Source: Acinetobacter sp. Ac_5812
Lineage (GTDB): Bacteria > Pseudomonadota > Gammaproteobacteria > Pseudomonadales > Moraxellaceae
Direction of reading: 5' to 3'
DNA: 64,000 nucleotides
NCBI RefSeq assembly: GCF_013072695.1
Contig: NZ_LXUK01000012.1
Location: 539,027-603,026, forward strand
A model generated the notes under the pieces. The model saw only the letters and a list, made by a program, of their open reading frames with translations. It was not told the origin of the DNA and searched no databases. Positions 26,800-35,396 of the stretch are shown here, piece after piece; within the stretch, counting starts at the first letter, position 1; every line of letters starts with the position of its first letter. The translations under genes were made by a program, and so were the position numbers.

Positions 26800-28671
26800 A
26801 TGGAATCGTTTCGTACTCTCATTAAGGGTTGGTTGGGTAAAGTCCTGCTCGTTTTGTTTTTGACCCCTTTAGCACTTGTAGGGATTGAAGGATATTTTAG
26901 TGGTAGCAATAAAGCAGACGTTGCGAAATCGGTAAACGGTCAAGATATTTCTAATAAAGAATTAGAAAGTGCCACCAAGAACTATAAAGACCAATATTTA
27001 TCTTTGGTCAAGGGTGATGAATCACTTTTAAATTTACCTGTTATTCAAGAAAAAGCATTAGATGCACTGATTGCACGTAGCTTATTACAGCAACAAGCTG
27101 AAAAGTTAGGTATGACTTTAAGTGATGTACAGCTTGAGCAAATGTTAGCTCAGCAGCCAAGCTTCCAAGAAAATGGACAGTTTTCACAAAAATTATATGA
27201 AAACTATTTACGTTCAGTGGGTATGACGAATCAGGCGTTGATTGCGAGCTTGCGTCAAGACCATGCACTTAAAATGATTTCAACATCATTAATGGATTAT
27301 GCATTGGTGAGCAAGTCTGATGTACAGCAGTTAGCTAATTTGCAAACTGAACAACGTACTTTGCACTTGGCAAGTATTAAGTTAGATGATTATAAAAAAG
27401 GCGTGACTGTATCGAATCAAGAAATTGCTGACTATTACAACAAGCATAAAAACGAGTTTAAGCAAGTTGCTAGTGTTGATGTTGATTATGTCGTACTTAC
27501 ACCAGCATTATTGCCGAAAGCAAACCTTGCGGTAACTGAGGCTGATTTACAGCAAGCTTATACTGCATTTGTGGACAAGCAACAAAAAGATGTAAAGCGT
27601 GAAGTTAAGCATATCTTAATTACCACGGACGCGCGTGATGACGCGGCTGCTCAAAAGCTTGCGAATGAAGTTTACGCTAAAATTCAAGCAGGTGAGTCAT
27701 TTGCTCAAGCAGCAGCTCAGTACTCTGAAGACCCAAGCTCTAAAGCAAATGGCGGTTTAGTTGAAGCCTATGCACCTGGTGTATTCTCAGCTGACTTTGA
27801 TAATGCGGTTACGGCATTGAAAAATGGCCAGATTTCTAAACCTGTTAAAACACAATATGGTTATCACATCATTGAAGCCAATGCACCAGTTGCCAATATT
27901 CCTTCATTTGAGGCTGAAAAAGCACGTTTAACGGCTGAGGTTGAAAAATCTAAGGCAGCGAATTTATTCAGCGATACAGTGAATAACTTAAACGAAATGG
28001 TTGTCGGTGGCGATTCACTTGATGTTGTTGCGCAAGAAGTGAAAGGTGCACGTATTGAATCTGCGAATGCTGTAACCTTAACAACCGATAATCCATATTT
28101 AAGTGATTTGAGCGTTAAAGCAAAATTGTTCAATGATGATGTGAAAAACGGTGATCGTAATGCATCTTCAAATATTCAAATGGCGAATGGTGATACGATT
28201 TGGATCAAAGTACGTAATTACCATGCAGCAGGTATAAAACCTTTAAACGAAGCAACTGCTGATGTCAAAGCGAAAGTAATTGAAGCAAAAGCATATAAAG
28301 CAGCTCAAGCGAAAATTGCAACAATCCTTGCTGACTTTAAAACTCAGCCAGCTGCTCAGGTGGTTGCTAAATCTCAAGTCACTTTTGAAAATGCAGGCAC
28401 ATTCGCTCGTTCACAAGGTTTAAAACGTCCTATTGAACGTGCAGCATTCAGTATTCCTGCACCAAGCAAAGATGGTTTATGGTCTGCAACGACTGCCAAA
28501 TTGCCAAATGAACTTGTGATCGTTGCAGTTTCAAATGTGAATAGCAGCGTAGCAAGTACTTTACCAGCAGAACAGTTACAAGAGTTGAATAAGCTTTATC
28601 AACAGTTCCGTGGTCAGCAGGTCTTGGAAGACTATACTGAATACTTAAAATCACAAGCAAAGATCAAATAA
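26800..28671 (+). CDS. ppiD: Periplasmic folding chaperone PpiD (SurA-N / parvulin)
   Basis: A 623-residue protein with one N-terminal membrane anchor (about residues 13-33, KVLLVLFLTPLALVGIEGYF). A SurA-N-like chaperone domain follows, then a parvulin domain near 265-370 (VKREVKHILI, FAQAAAQYSEDPSSKANGG, YGYHIIEA), then a C-terminal helical part. PpiD sits at the Sec translocon exit and assists proteins emerging into the periplasm. Confidence 0.92.
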   Translation: MESFRTLIKGWLGKVLLVLFLTPLALVGIEGYFSGSNKADVAKSVNGQDISNKELESATKNYKDQYLSLVKGDESLLNLPVIQEKALDALIARSLLQQQAEKLGMTLSDVQLEQMLAQQPSFQENGQFSQKLYENYLRSVGMTNQALIASLRQDHALKMISTSLMDYALVSKSDVQQLANLQTEQRTLHLASIKLDDYKKGVTVSNQEIADYYNKHKNEFKQVASVDVDYVVLTPALLPKANLAVTEADLQQAYTAFVDKQQKDVKREVKHILITTDARDDAAAQKLANEVYAKIQAGESFAQAAAQYSEDPSSKANGGLVEAYAPGVFSADFDNAVTALKNGQISKPVKTQYGYHIIEANAPVANIPSFEAEKARLTAEVEKSKAANLFSDTVNNLNEMVVGGDSLDVVAQEVKGARIESANAVTLTTDNPYLSDLSVKAKLFNDDVKNGDRNASSNIQMANGDTIWIKVRNYHAAGIKPLNEATADVKAKVIEAKAYKAAQAKIATILADFKTQPAAQVVAKSQVTFENAGTFARSQGLKRPIERAAFSIPAPSKDGLWSATTAKLPNELVIVAVSNVNSSVASTLPAEQLQELNKLYQQFRGQQVLEDYTEYLKSQAKIK

Positions 28672-28686
28672 GTTTGTTCTAAGCAT

Positions 28687-28718
28687 AAAAAAGCCAGTTT
28701 GTTTAAACTGGCTTTTTT
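28687..28718. terminator. Bidirectional terminator between ppiD and cpoB
   Basis: AAAAGCCAGTTT and AAACTGGCTTTT around GTTT, with A and T runs outside. Confidence 0.9.
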
Positions 28719-28733
28719 ATTGGAGGCGATAAA

Positions 28734-29579
28734 CTATTTTTTCTGAATAAATTTAGCTTCTTCAGATTGAGGGTATTGGCTGAGCAGCTTGCTTTTATAT
28801 TGATTTGCTAAAGCAGTGTTTTTGTCTACTTCTTTGGCAATACTATAGAGCTGATAAACCGCACGAGACGCTTTAGCAGAATTTGGATAGCGTGTTGCTA
28901 CAATATTATAGTTCTGTTTGGCAGCTTTATAGTCTACAGGCTCAACGGCCAAGTAAAATTCAGCTAACCAAAAATATGCATTACCAACATAAATACCATT
29001 CGGATGGTTTTTAATGAAGTTTTGCATTGGTTGAATGGCTTTTTTTGCACCGCCTTGTTTATAGGCATCAAGTGCAACGGTATAGGCTGCTTTTTCTAAC
29101 TCGATTTGATTGGTGGTATTGCTGGTTGTCGCTGTATTGGGTTGTGGTTGGGAAGTAGGTTGTTGTGCTGTTTGTTGCTGCTGTGCTGGAGCAATTGGTG
29201 CAATCGTTGGTGCTGCAGCTTCTGTATTGGCTGTTGCGGTTGTAGCAGTTCCGTCTTGGGCTTCAGGGTTTTCTTCTGGTGGATCAATTTTTTGCGAAAG
29301 CAGTTCTAAGCGTTGATCAAGATCAGTATAGCGATTGCTAAGCTCTTTCTTTAATTGCTCTATCGCATTGTCATGTTCTTCAAGTTGACCACGTAACTTG
29401 CGAATTTCCTCTTCAAGTTTTTGGTTCTTTTGCATGATCTCCCAGTTCAAGCTTGGAGAACCTGCAACAACATTATTGGCTTGTTGTTGGCTTAAAGCGC
29501 GCGATTCAATAGGAACATTGGCATATAAATGTGCACTGCTGAGTAGGGCAATAAAAAGTACGGAATGCTTTTTTAGCAT
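28734..29579 (-). CDS. cpoB: Cell division coordinator CpoB (YbgF)
   Basis: A 281-residue periplasmic protein: signal peptide (about 1-20, ending LYA), a coiled coil (residues 50-95), a Gln/Thr/Pro-rich linker (about 100-155) and a C-terminal TPR domain (from about 160) with AYFWLAEFYLAVEPVDYKAA and RYPNSAKA. This is the YbgF/CpoB layout. The protein links peptidoglycan synthesis with Tol-Pal during constriction. It is alone here, without tol-pal, and reads towards ppiD. Confidence 0.87.
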   Translation of the reverse strand: MLKKHSVLFIALLSSAHLYANVPIESRALSQQQANNVVAGSPSLNWEIMQKNQKLEEEIRKLRGQLEEHDNAIEQLKKELSNRYTDLDQRLELLSQKIDPPEENPEAQDGTATTATANTEAAAPTIAPIAPAQQQQTAQQPTSQPQPNTATTSNTTNQIELEKAAYTVALDAYKQGGAKKAIQPMQNFIKNHPNGIYVGNAYFWLAEFYLAVEPVDYKAAKQNYNIVATRYPNSAKASRAVYQLYSIAKEVDKNTALANQYKSKLLSQYPQSEEAKFIQKK

Positions 29580-29855
29580 AAAAATTCATCCATAAGTTGA
29601 AATATAAAGCTGTGGTCGAACAAGTCTTCATCTTTTACTTGCAACACACCAGATATAGATTTTTGATTAAGCCATTAAAACAGCAACTCATTTAAATGCA
29701 ATAAGCATTTACAATCTTCAAGCACTTTTGAAGGGAATTGGTTGGTTATTGTTTAATGTTTAAACACAACTAAAATAAATAGATAACAAATATATAGAGA
29801 TTGATGAGGAATTAGGCAGTTGAGTTGAAAACTCACTGAAAAACAGAGACAAGGC
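29580..29855. other. Intergenic region between cpoB and ffs
   Basis: AT-rich; no gene seen on either strand. A small inverted repeat CTTCAA/TTGAAG lies near 29717-29733, and the ffs promoter begins at its right end. Confidence 0.5.
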
Positions 29856-29883
29856 TTGCAACTCAGATAAAAATCTCTATACT
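29856..29883 (+). promoter_or_regulatory. Promoter of the 4.5S RNA gene
   Basis: TTGCAA (29856-29861), 16-base spacer, TATACT (29878-29883), placing the start at about 29890, right at the RNA 5' end. Confidence 0.7.
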
Positions 29884-29894
29884 TTGTCAGGCAA

Positions 29895-30006
<112 letters not shown>

Positions 30007-30010
30007 CCAT

Positions 30011-30493
30011 TTATTCTTCTTCGCTCGTTCGAGCAATCGCTTTCATAATTACCCCCATATCAAAACCACGATATTGTAAAAATCGAACTTGTTTTGCTTT
30101 GATTTTAGGGTCAGTTGCGACTTCTTCTCCAAATTTTTTGACCTTAAGCTGATAAGCTTGATCGAGCCAGTCTACTTCTTGAAGTTCTTCAGTAATCAGC
30201 TCCGCATCCAGTTGCTTTGCTTTGAGTGCCTGTTTGATTCGTTGTAAGCCTTTGCCTTTTCTGATTTGACTGGCGAGCGTCAGTTCAGCGACACGTTGAT
30301 CACTCTGATAGTTCTGTTGTGCTAATTCTTCGACAAGGTTGGCCACTTCATCTAGATTGATTGCATAGAGATTTAGTTTGGTGATTAATTCAGCTTTTGA
30401 ATAATCACGGCGCGTGAGCAGGGCAAAAGCATAGGAACGTAATCGTTGTCCAGTCAGTGTTTTAGGTTTCTCGGTTTGGTCTGAATTAAACAT
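30011..30493 (-). CDS. recX: RecA regulator RecX
   Basis: A 160-residue protein made of three-helix RecX repeats. Recognisable segments are LRSYAFALLTRRDYSKAEL, QNYQSDQRVAE and GKGLQRIKQALKAKQLD. RecX binds RecA filaments and limits their growth. It follows recA at a gap of 39 bases containing a terminator hairpin, which would let only a fraction of transcripts read into recX. Confidence 0.92.
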   Translation of the reverse strand: MFNSDQTEKPKTLTGQRLRSYAFALLTRRDYSKAELITKLNLYAINLDEVANLVEELAQQNYQSDQRVAELTLASQIRKGKGLQRIKQALKAKQLDAELITEELQEVDWLDQAYQLKVKKFGEEVATDPKIKAKQVRFLQYRGFDMGVIMKAIARTSEEE

Positions 30494-30504
30494 GCCTTCC
30501 TCAT

Positions 30505-30528
30505 TAAAAAACGCCCCGAAGGGCGTTT
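30505..30528 (-). terminator. Terminator between recA and recX
   Basis: On the minus strand AACGCCC, a TTCG tetraloop, GGGCGTT, then TTTTTT. It is well placed to reduce recX transcription relative to recA. Confidence 0.88.
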
Positions 30529-30532
30529 CAGT

Positions 30533-31579
30533 TTAGCTTTCTAAGAAATCGGGTTCTTCTTCTTCAACATTTGTATTTTCAGTTGGTTTATTCTTGGTGA
30601 GAAGTTGTTCACGAATGATTTTTTCAATTTCTTGAGCCATCAATGGATTCTCTTCAAAATGACGAATCACATTATTTTTACCTTGCCCAATTTTGTTACC
30701 TTGGTATGAATACCAAGCACCTGCTTTTTGAACGATATCTTGTTGAACGGCTAGATCAACGAGTTCGCCCAATTGGTTGGTACCTCGACCATACATGATC
30801 TGGAAGACCGCTTCTTTGAACGGAGGCGCCATTTTGTTTTTAACAACTTTGACGCGTGTTTCGTTACCTGTAATTTCATCGCCTTCTTTTACTGCACCGA
30901 TACGACGAATATCTAAACGTACAGATGCATAGAATTTAAGTGCATTACCACCAGTCGTTGTTTCTGGGCTACCAAACATGACACCAATCTTCATACGGAT
31001 TTGGTTAATGAAGATCACCATACAGTTTGAACGTTTTGCATTACCTGTGATCTTACGCAGCGCCTGACTCATCAAACGCGCTTGTAAGCCCATGTGTGAA
31101 TCACCCATTTCGCCTTCAATTTCAGCTTTAGGTGTCAATGCAGCAACGGAGTCGACAACGATGAGGTCAATTGCACCTGAACGAACCAACATGTCAGCAA
31201 TTTCTAATGCTTGTTCACCGTGGTCGGGTTGTGAAACCAATAGGTTGTCAATATCTACACCAAGCTTACGTGCATATTCAGGATCTAAAGCATGCTCTGC
31301 ATCGATAAATGCACATGTGCCACCATTCTTTTGACATTGTGCAATCGCTTGCAATGTCATGGTGGTTTTACCTGAAGATTCAGGACCGTAAATTTCAACA
31401 ATACGACCCTTAGGTAATCCGCCAATCCCTAATGCGATATCTAATGTTAAAGAACCCGTAGAAACAGCTTCAACTGCTAATACAGTGTTATCGCCTAAGC
31501 GCATCACGGTATTTTTACCAAATTGCTTTTCAATCTGACCTAAGGCAGCTTGTAGCGCTTTACTTTTATTATCATCCAT
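30533..31579 (-). CDS. recA: Recombinase RecA
   Basis: 348 residues. Walker A is GPESSGKTT near residue 66, Walker B is [10 protein letters not shown], and the L2 loop [20 protein letters not shown] is followed by the C-terminal domain with an acidic tail. RecA catalyses strand exchange and activates SOS-type cleavage. No LexA-type box (CTGT, eight bases, ACAG) is visible upstream, in keeping with the lack of LexA in Acinetobacter. Confidence 0.98.
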   Translation of the reverse strand: MDDNKSKALQAALGQIEKQFGKNTVMRLGDNTVLAVEAVSTGSLTLDIALGIGGLPKGRIVEIYGPESSGKTTMTLQAIAQCQKNGGTCAFIDAEHALDPEYARKLGVDIDNLLVSQPDHGEQALEIADMLVRSGAIDLIVVDSVAALTPKAEIEGEMGDSHMGLQARLMSQALRKITGNAKRSNCMVIFINQIRMKIGVMFGSPETTTGGNALKFYASVRLDIRRIGAVKEGDEITGNETRVKVVKNKMAPPFKEAVFQIMYGRGTNQLGELVDLAVQQDIVQKAGAWYSYQGNKIGQGKNNVIRHFEENPLMAQEIEKIIREQLLTKNKPTENTNVEEEEPDFLES

Positions 31580-31653
31580 CTCAAAACCTCAAAACTTTAT
31601 TTCTTAACGACTAACCCAAGTGGATGTATTGAATCTCAACTTGTTGGGACTTG

Positions 31654-31659
31654 AGTATA
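31654..31659 (-). promoter_or_regulatory. Probable recA -10 element
   Basis: TATACT on the minus strand, about 75 bases before the ATG, with only a poor -35. The interval contains the short complementary segments CTCAA/TTGAG and CCCAA/TTGGG, so the leader could fold. Confidence 0.4.
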
Positions 31660-31748
31660 GTGGCAGATTCTAGTTGTTTATTCTACATCTGATCTGTGTC
31701 TATGCGACACGAGATGACGCATCCAAAAATAGAAAATATTCATCCGAT

Positions 31749-32177
31749 CTATTCATCATGATAAGACCAGGATTGGACATTTTCTTGTTTAAAACGATTG
31801 ATATCACGACGATCTTTTTTACTTGGTCGGTGATCAGGTCGGGCTAGATTATGCAATTTTCGTTGTGAGGCATGCAACTCTCTGCGAGTAATACTTTCTG
31901 CGGTTTCTTCATAAAGCAGTTGCGCCATCGGTGCACCACCACGGATGGCGGAAAGTGCTTTCACGACCACAGTTTTTTTATCGAGACCCTGTTGAATGGT
32001 GAGTTCCATTCCAACACGCACATCTCTAGAAACTTTGACGCGATCATTGTTGTGATGGACTTTGCCACCTTCAATCGCAGCTTTGGCAATTGAGCGTGTT
32101 TTAAAAAAACGAGCTGCCCAAAGCCATTTATCAATGCGCATGGCATCCATGCTTTCTGCTTCATGCTGTTTTGGCAT
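31749..32177 (-). CDS. hslR: Heat shock protein 15 (S4 RNA-binding)
   Basis: 142 residues. The S4 domain is at the front (MRIDKWLWAARFFKTRSIAKAAIEGGKVHHNNDRVK), followed by a basic tail, as in E. coli HslR. The protein binds stalled 50S subunits carrying peptidyl-tRNA. AGGT lies five bases ahead of the ATG at 32177, giving a 17-base overlap with the upstream phosphatase gene. The same yrfG-hslR order is found in E. coli. Confidence 0.9.
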   Translation of the reverse strand: MPKQHEAESMDAMRIDKWLWAARFFKTRSIAKAAIEGGKVHHNNDRVKVSRDVRVGMELTIQQGLDKKTVVVKALSAIRGGAPMAQLLYEETAESITRRELHASQRKLHNLARPDHRPSKKDRRDINRFKQENVQSWSYHDE

Positions 32178-32865
32178 CTGTTACCTGTTGGTTGGTTTCA
32201 AGATAATCAAAAAGTTCGGTTAAATGATCAAGTGCAGGGTATGGCAGCTCAGTTGTATCTCTCGCAGCTTTGCTACTAGAGGGCTGTAGAATACTGAATA
32301 ACTGGCGGATACCAAAGTTTTCTGCACCTTTGAGCACGGCAACTGTGTCGTCAATAAATACTGCTTGTGCGGGATCAAATGGGTGCAACTGTTGTAGCTT
32401 TTGCCAAAAAGCGACTTCTTCTTTGGCATGCCCTAATTCTTCGCTACTGATCATAAGTTCAAAATAGGGGCTCAGTTCTACATTTTCAAGTTTGAGTTGT
32501 AAGCCTGCACGATCTGCATTGGTCAATAACCAACAGCGATAACCTTGGGCATTGAGTTGCTGCAAGAGTTGATGGCAGCCGACACGAGCACGAATTTTTT
32601 CGCGGTGCTCGTACTGTAGTTGCAATACATCAACTCCAACTTTAGCCGTCCAGTACGCCGAAGAATACCAAGATAGTGTATGCTTATGTTGTTGGTAGAA
32701 TTGAAACAGTGTTTGTTGGCTTTGCTCCAGCGTACATTGATGTACTTGAGCGTGTCGTTCAGGCAAACAATGATTCCAAATAAAATCATCAAAGGCTAAA
32801 TCGAGTAAGGTGCCGTCCATGTCAAACATGGCGATTGGTTGCTGCTGTAAATCTGAATATGACAT
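32161..32865 (-). CDS. yrfG: HAD-family phosphatase, YrfG-type nucleotidase
   Basis: A 234-residue HAD hydrolase. Motif I is MFDMDGTLLDLAFDDFIW, motif II is LLTNAD, motif III/IV are KEEVAFW and VFIDDT. E. coli YrfG (GMP/IMP nucleotidase) shares DMDGTLLDLAFD, the HTLxWY segment and the hslR neighbour, so a 5'-nucleotidase role is likely. It overlaps hslR by 17 bases. Its start codon is only 11 bases from that of the divergent cysQ. Confidence 0.85.
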   Translation of the reverse strand: MSYSDLQQQPIAMFDMDGTLLDLAFDDFIWNHCLPERHAQVHQCTLEQSQQTLFQFYQQHKHTLSWYSSAYWTAKVGVDVLQLQYEHREKIRARVGCHQLLQQLNAQGYRCWLLTNADRAGLQLKLENVELSPYFELMISSEELGHAKEEVAFWQKLQQLHPFDPAQAVFIDDTVAVLKGAENFGIRQLFSILQPSSSKAARDTTELPYPALDHLTELFDYLETNQQVTDAKTA

Positions 32866-32876
32866 AAGGTTGGTCT

Positions 32877-33734
32877 ATGTTTATTAAAACGCTTGCCCCA
32901 CAAGATCAGTTAATTTCACAACTTGTTCCGATCATGGCGCAGGCAAGTAAAATATTGTGGGAAGAATACCAAAGTTATTGTGCAGGTTGCGAGTTTAATA
33001 TTCAGGAAAAAAGTGATGATTCACCAGTTACCCAAGCAGATTTAAAAGTAAATCATTTTTTATTAAAGCACTTAGCGACAGTTACGCCACAATTACCCGT
33101 ATTGTCTGAAGAAAGTGATTATTCAGCGCGCGCGGCATGGCAGCGCTGTTGGATGCTTGATCCACTGGATGGGACTAAAGAGTTTATTCACGAGCGTGAC
33201 GAGTTCACGATTAATCTGAGTTTGATTGACGGTCACCAGACCATATTTGCGATTATTGCTGTGCCATGTGAGCAGGTGATGTACATCGGACATACCTCGC
33301 AATTACCGTATAAATATGGTTTTAGTCGACAAGAATGGTTCCAATATCAGCTTGAAGAGCATGATCTGACGGCTCCGCTACAAATTGGTTTAAGCCATAA
33401 CAGTAAAAATCCAAAGTATAAAAACTTTATCGAGCCAATCTTGCAGAATCGTCAGGTGGAACGTCGTGAGGCAGGCAGTGCTTATAAGTTTTGTATGATG
33501 CTGGAAGGGGAAATTGATATTTACCCTCGTTTCCATCCAACTTCAGAATGGGATACTAGTTCGGGGCAAGCCCTACTAGAAAGTATAGGAGGTGGTCTGA
33601 TGACTTTGGATCAAAAACCATTTCTATATAATCAGCGTGAAACGGTTTTAAATGGCGGCTTTATCGCTTATCGAGATCAGCATTGCAAAAATATTGCATA
33701 TGATGCGCTTAGTCGTTCTGGCATTTTAGATTGA
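32877..33734 (+). CDS. cysQ: 3'(2'),5'-bisphosphate nucleotidase CysQ
   Basis: A 285-residue inositol-monophosphatase-fold enzyme. The metal site is formed by the SEES segment, DPLDGTKEFIH and the later EWDTSSGQALLE. CysQ hydrolyses PAP, the by-product of sulfate assimilation, to AMP. Its start is 11 bases from the divergent yrfG-like gene, so its promoter must lie inside that gene. Confidence 0.9.
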   Translation: MFIKTLAPQDQLISQLVPIMAQASKILWEEYQSYCAGCEFNIQEKSDDSPVTQADLKVNHFLLKHLATVTPQLPVLSEESDYSARAAWQRCWMLDPLDGTKEFIHERDEFTINLSLIDGHQTIFAIIAVPCEQVMYIGHTSQLPYKYGFSRQEWFQYQLEEHDLTAPLQIGLSHNSKNPKYKNFIEPILQNRQVERREAGSAYKFCMMLEGEIDIYPRFHPTSEWDTSSGQALLESIGGGLMTLDQKPFLYNQRETVLNGGFIAYRDQHCKNIAYDALSRSGILD

Positions 33735-33779
33735 GTGTTATCTGGCTCATGCTATAGTGAGTTAAATTAAAGCCTGTAT

Positions 33780-34517
33780 GTGAATATGACTCTGCATTTA
33801 TTGCCTAAAAGTATGTTTGAAGCAATTGATTTACTTCCAGATGCTTCTACACCTGTGACTTTGTTTACGCGTCATTCTTTGCGCGAATTGGTGAATGGAC
33901 AAGGTTTGGCTGGTTATGATCTACAGTTGACTGAGCAGGGACGAGATTTGGCGTATGCTTGGGGACAATATTTAATTCAAAATACCGATCGGGCGATTCA
34001 GCATTGTATTTCCAGCCCGATTCAGCGTTGTGTAGATACAGCAGCCCTAATGATTGAAGGGGCGGATGAAACACGCAAAGCCGTGAATACTCATCAGATT
34101 GAAATTGTTGAACAGCGTTTATTGGTTGAGCCAGGTAGCTTTGTTTTAGACATACAACAGGCAGCCCCTTATTTCCGTAAACAAGGTGCATTAGGTTTTA
34201 TTAATAGCTTCGTTAATAATGCTTTGCCAGGGATGAAACATCCCATTACGGGCGTATTTGATGTATTGGAGTTGCTTTATCATACCCATCCTACACAACA
34301 GAATGGTTTAAGTTTGGCTGTAAGTCATGACACGATTCTTGCTGCAATTGTTGCGGTGATCTCAGGTAAAAATCAAATTGAACAAACGGATTGGCCTGAC
34401 ATGATGGAGGGTTTGTTTGTATGGTTTGAGGGTGAGGACTTTGCGGAAAGTCAATTAAAATGGATTTGGCGTGGTAAGCGGCAAGCGTTAGAAATAAAGC
34501 AGTTTTTGAATCGCTAG
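33780..34517 (+). CDS. Histidine phosphatase family protein
   Basis: 245 residues. The active-site RH motif is in LFTRHSLREL, a second conserved Arg is in SSPIQRCVDTA, and the later His in VSHDTILA completes the phosphoglycerate-mutase-type pocket. The motif reads TRHSLRE rather than the common RHGE. The substrate is unknown. The start is uncertain: GTG 33780 or ATG 33786. Confidence 0.75.
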   Translation: MNMTLHLLPKSMFEAIDLLPDASTPVTLFTRHSLRELVNGQGLAGYDLQLTEQGRDLAYAWGQYLIQNTDRAIQHCISSPIQRCVDTAALMIEGADETRKAVNTHQIEIVEQRLLVEPGSFVLDIQQAAPYFRKQGALGFINSFVNNALPGMKHPITGVFDVLELLYHTHPTQQNGLSLAVSHDTILAAIVAVISGKNQIEQTDWPDMMEGLFVWFEGEDFAESQLKWIWRGKRQALEIKQFLNR

Positions 34518-34664
34518 TTCTAATCGATCATAGAAATGTTGCTTTGAAATATTAAAATCAAATCGGATAGTCACTCAGCTAATCAATAGAGTTCGATTGC
34601 TGTTGATGTGAATCCAAACAGATCATTTGGATTCAGATATCAACATGATTGGATTAAAGTCTGA

Positions 34665-35081
34665 TTAAACACATTTTCCAATTTTTTGTCCTTCGATCGT
34701 ACTGAGATTTGTTTGCAACTTAGTTGAAGTTGAACAGTGAATATTCCCTGAAATTATAGACTTATCTAAACTTAATGTTGTCGCAGCTTGTGCAATATGT
34801 ATATCACCACTGACACTTGAGTTGATTAATTTGATTGCTTTTGCTTGCTTAGCTTGAATGCTGCCTTGGATAGACGAGCTATTTAAAATCAAACTGCCAC
34901 CTTTCCCGATATTTACATCACCTTCAATTGACGAATTGTTGAGTGTGCAATGTGCACCTGCGGGAACAGTGAGAGCACTGACCGTGTTGTTCTCGATCGT
35001 ATTTGTGCAGCTTGCAGCAAAACTGAGACTACTGCATGAAAAAAGTGCGACTGCGATGATCAACTTCCCATTCTTATTCAT
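34665..35081 (-). CDS. Small secreted repeat protein (bactofilin-like beta-helix)
   Basis: 138 residues, not assigned to a named family. A signal peptide (about 1-22, ending SFA) is followed by repeated units of about 18 residues around SSIEGDVNIG, SSIQGSIQAK, SSVSGDIHIA and SIISGNIHCS. The period fits one turn of a right-handed beta-helix, as in bactofilins and polymer-forming proteins. The mature part has four cysteines that could form disulfides. GGAG sits before ATG 35081; the frame opens earlier at 35117 without a better site. Confidence 0.7.
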   Translation of the reverse strand: MNKNGKLIIAVALFSCSSLSFAASCTNTIENNTVSALTVPAGAHCTLNNSSIEGDVNIGKGGSLILNSSSIQGSIQAKQAKAIKLINSSVSGDIHIAQAATTLSLDKSIISGNIHCSTSTKLQTNLSTIEGQKIGKCV

Positions 35082-35396
35082 TTGGCTCTCCAGTTTTGTA
35101 GATTGATTGTTGCTCAAAACTTAAATTTAAATGAATTCTATATGCCTGAAATAGGTCGTTTGAGTGAGGGAAATGTAGTGCTGGTGGAGGATTTATGTTC
35201 AATTTAGAAATCTAAATAAAATTGAATTAGATTAAAAGTGTAATAAATCCAGTATTTTTTGTTTTTGCGATAAATTAATTTCCTTCCTGCTATTTAAGTT
35301 GTTAGTATATGTAAATACATGATTTATATTAATTTTAACCAATTAACTTAATTTTTCATTAACGATAATTTATCAAGTTTTTCTTGGGGAAGTGTG
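35082..35396. other. Intergenic region upstream of the M66 protease gene
   Basis: About 315 bases, very AT-rich, with no gene that I can support on either strand. It separates two divergent exported-protein genes and should hold both promoters. Confidence 0.5.

Noticed and set aside
29106..29316. Two Cys/Gly/Val-rich plus-strand frames
   Set aside because: They are antisense to the Gln-rich linker of cpoB and reflect its codon repeats.
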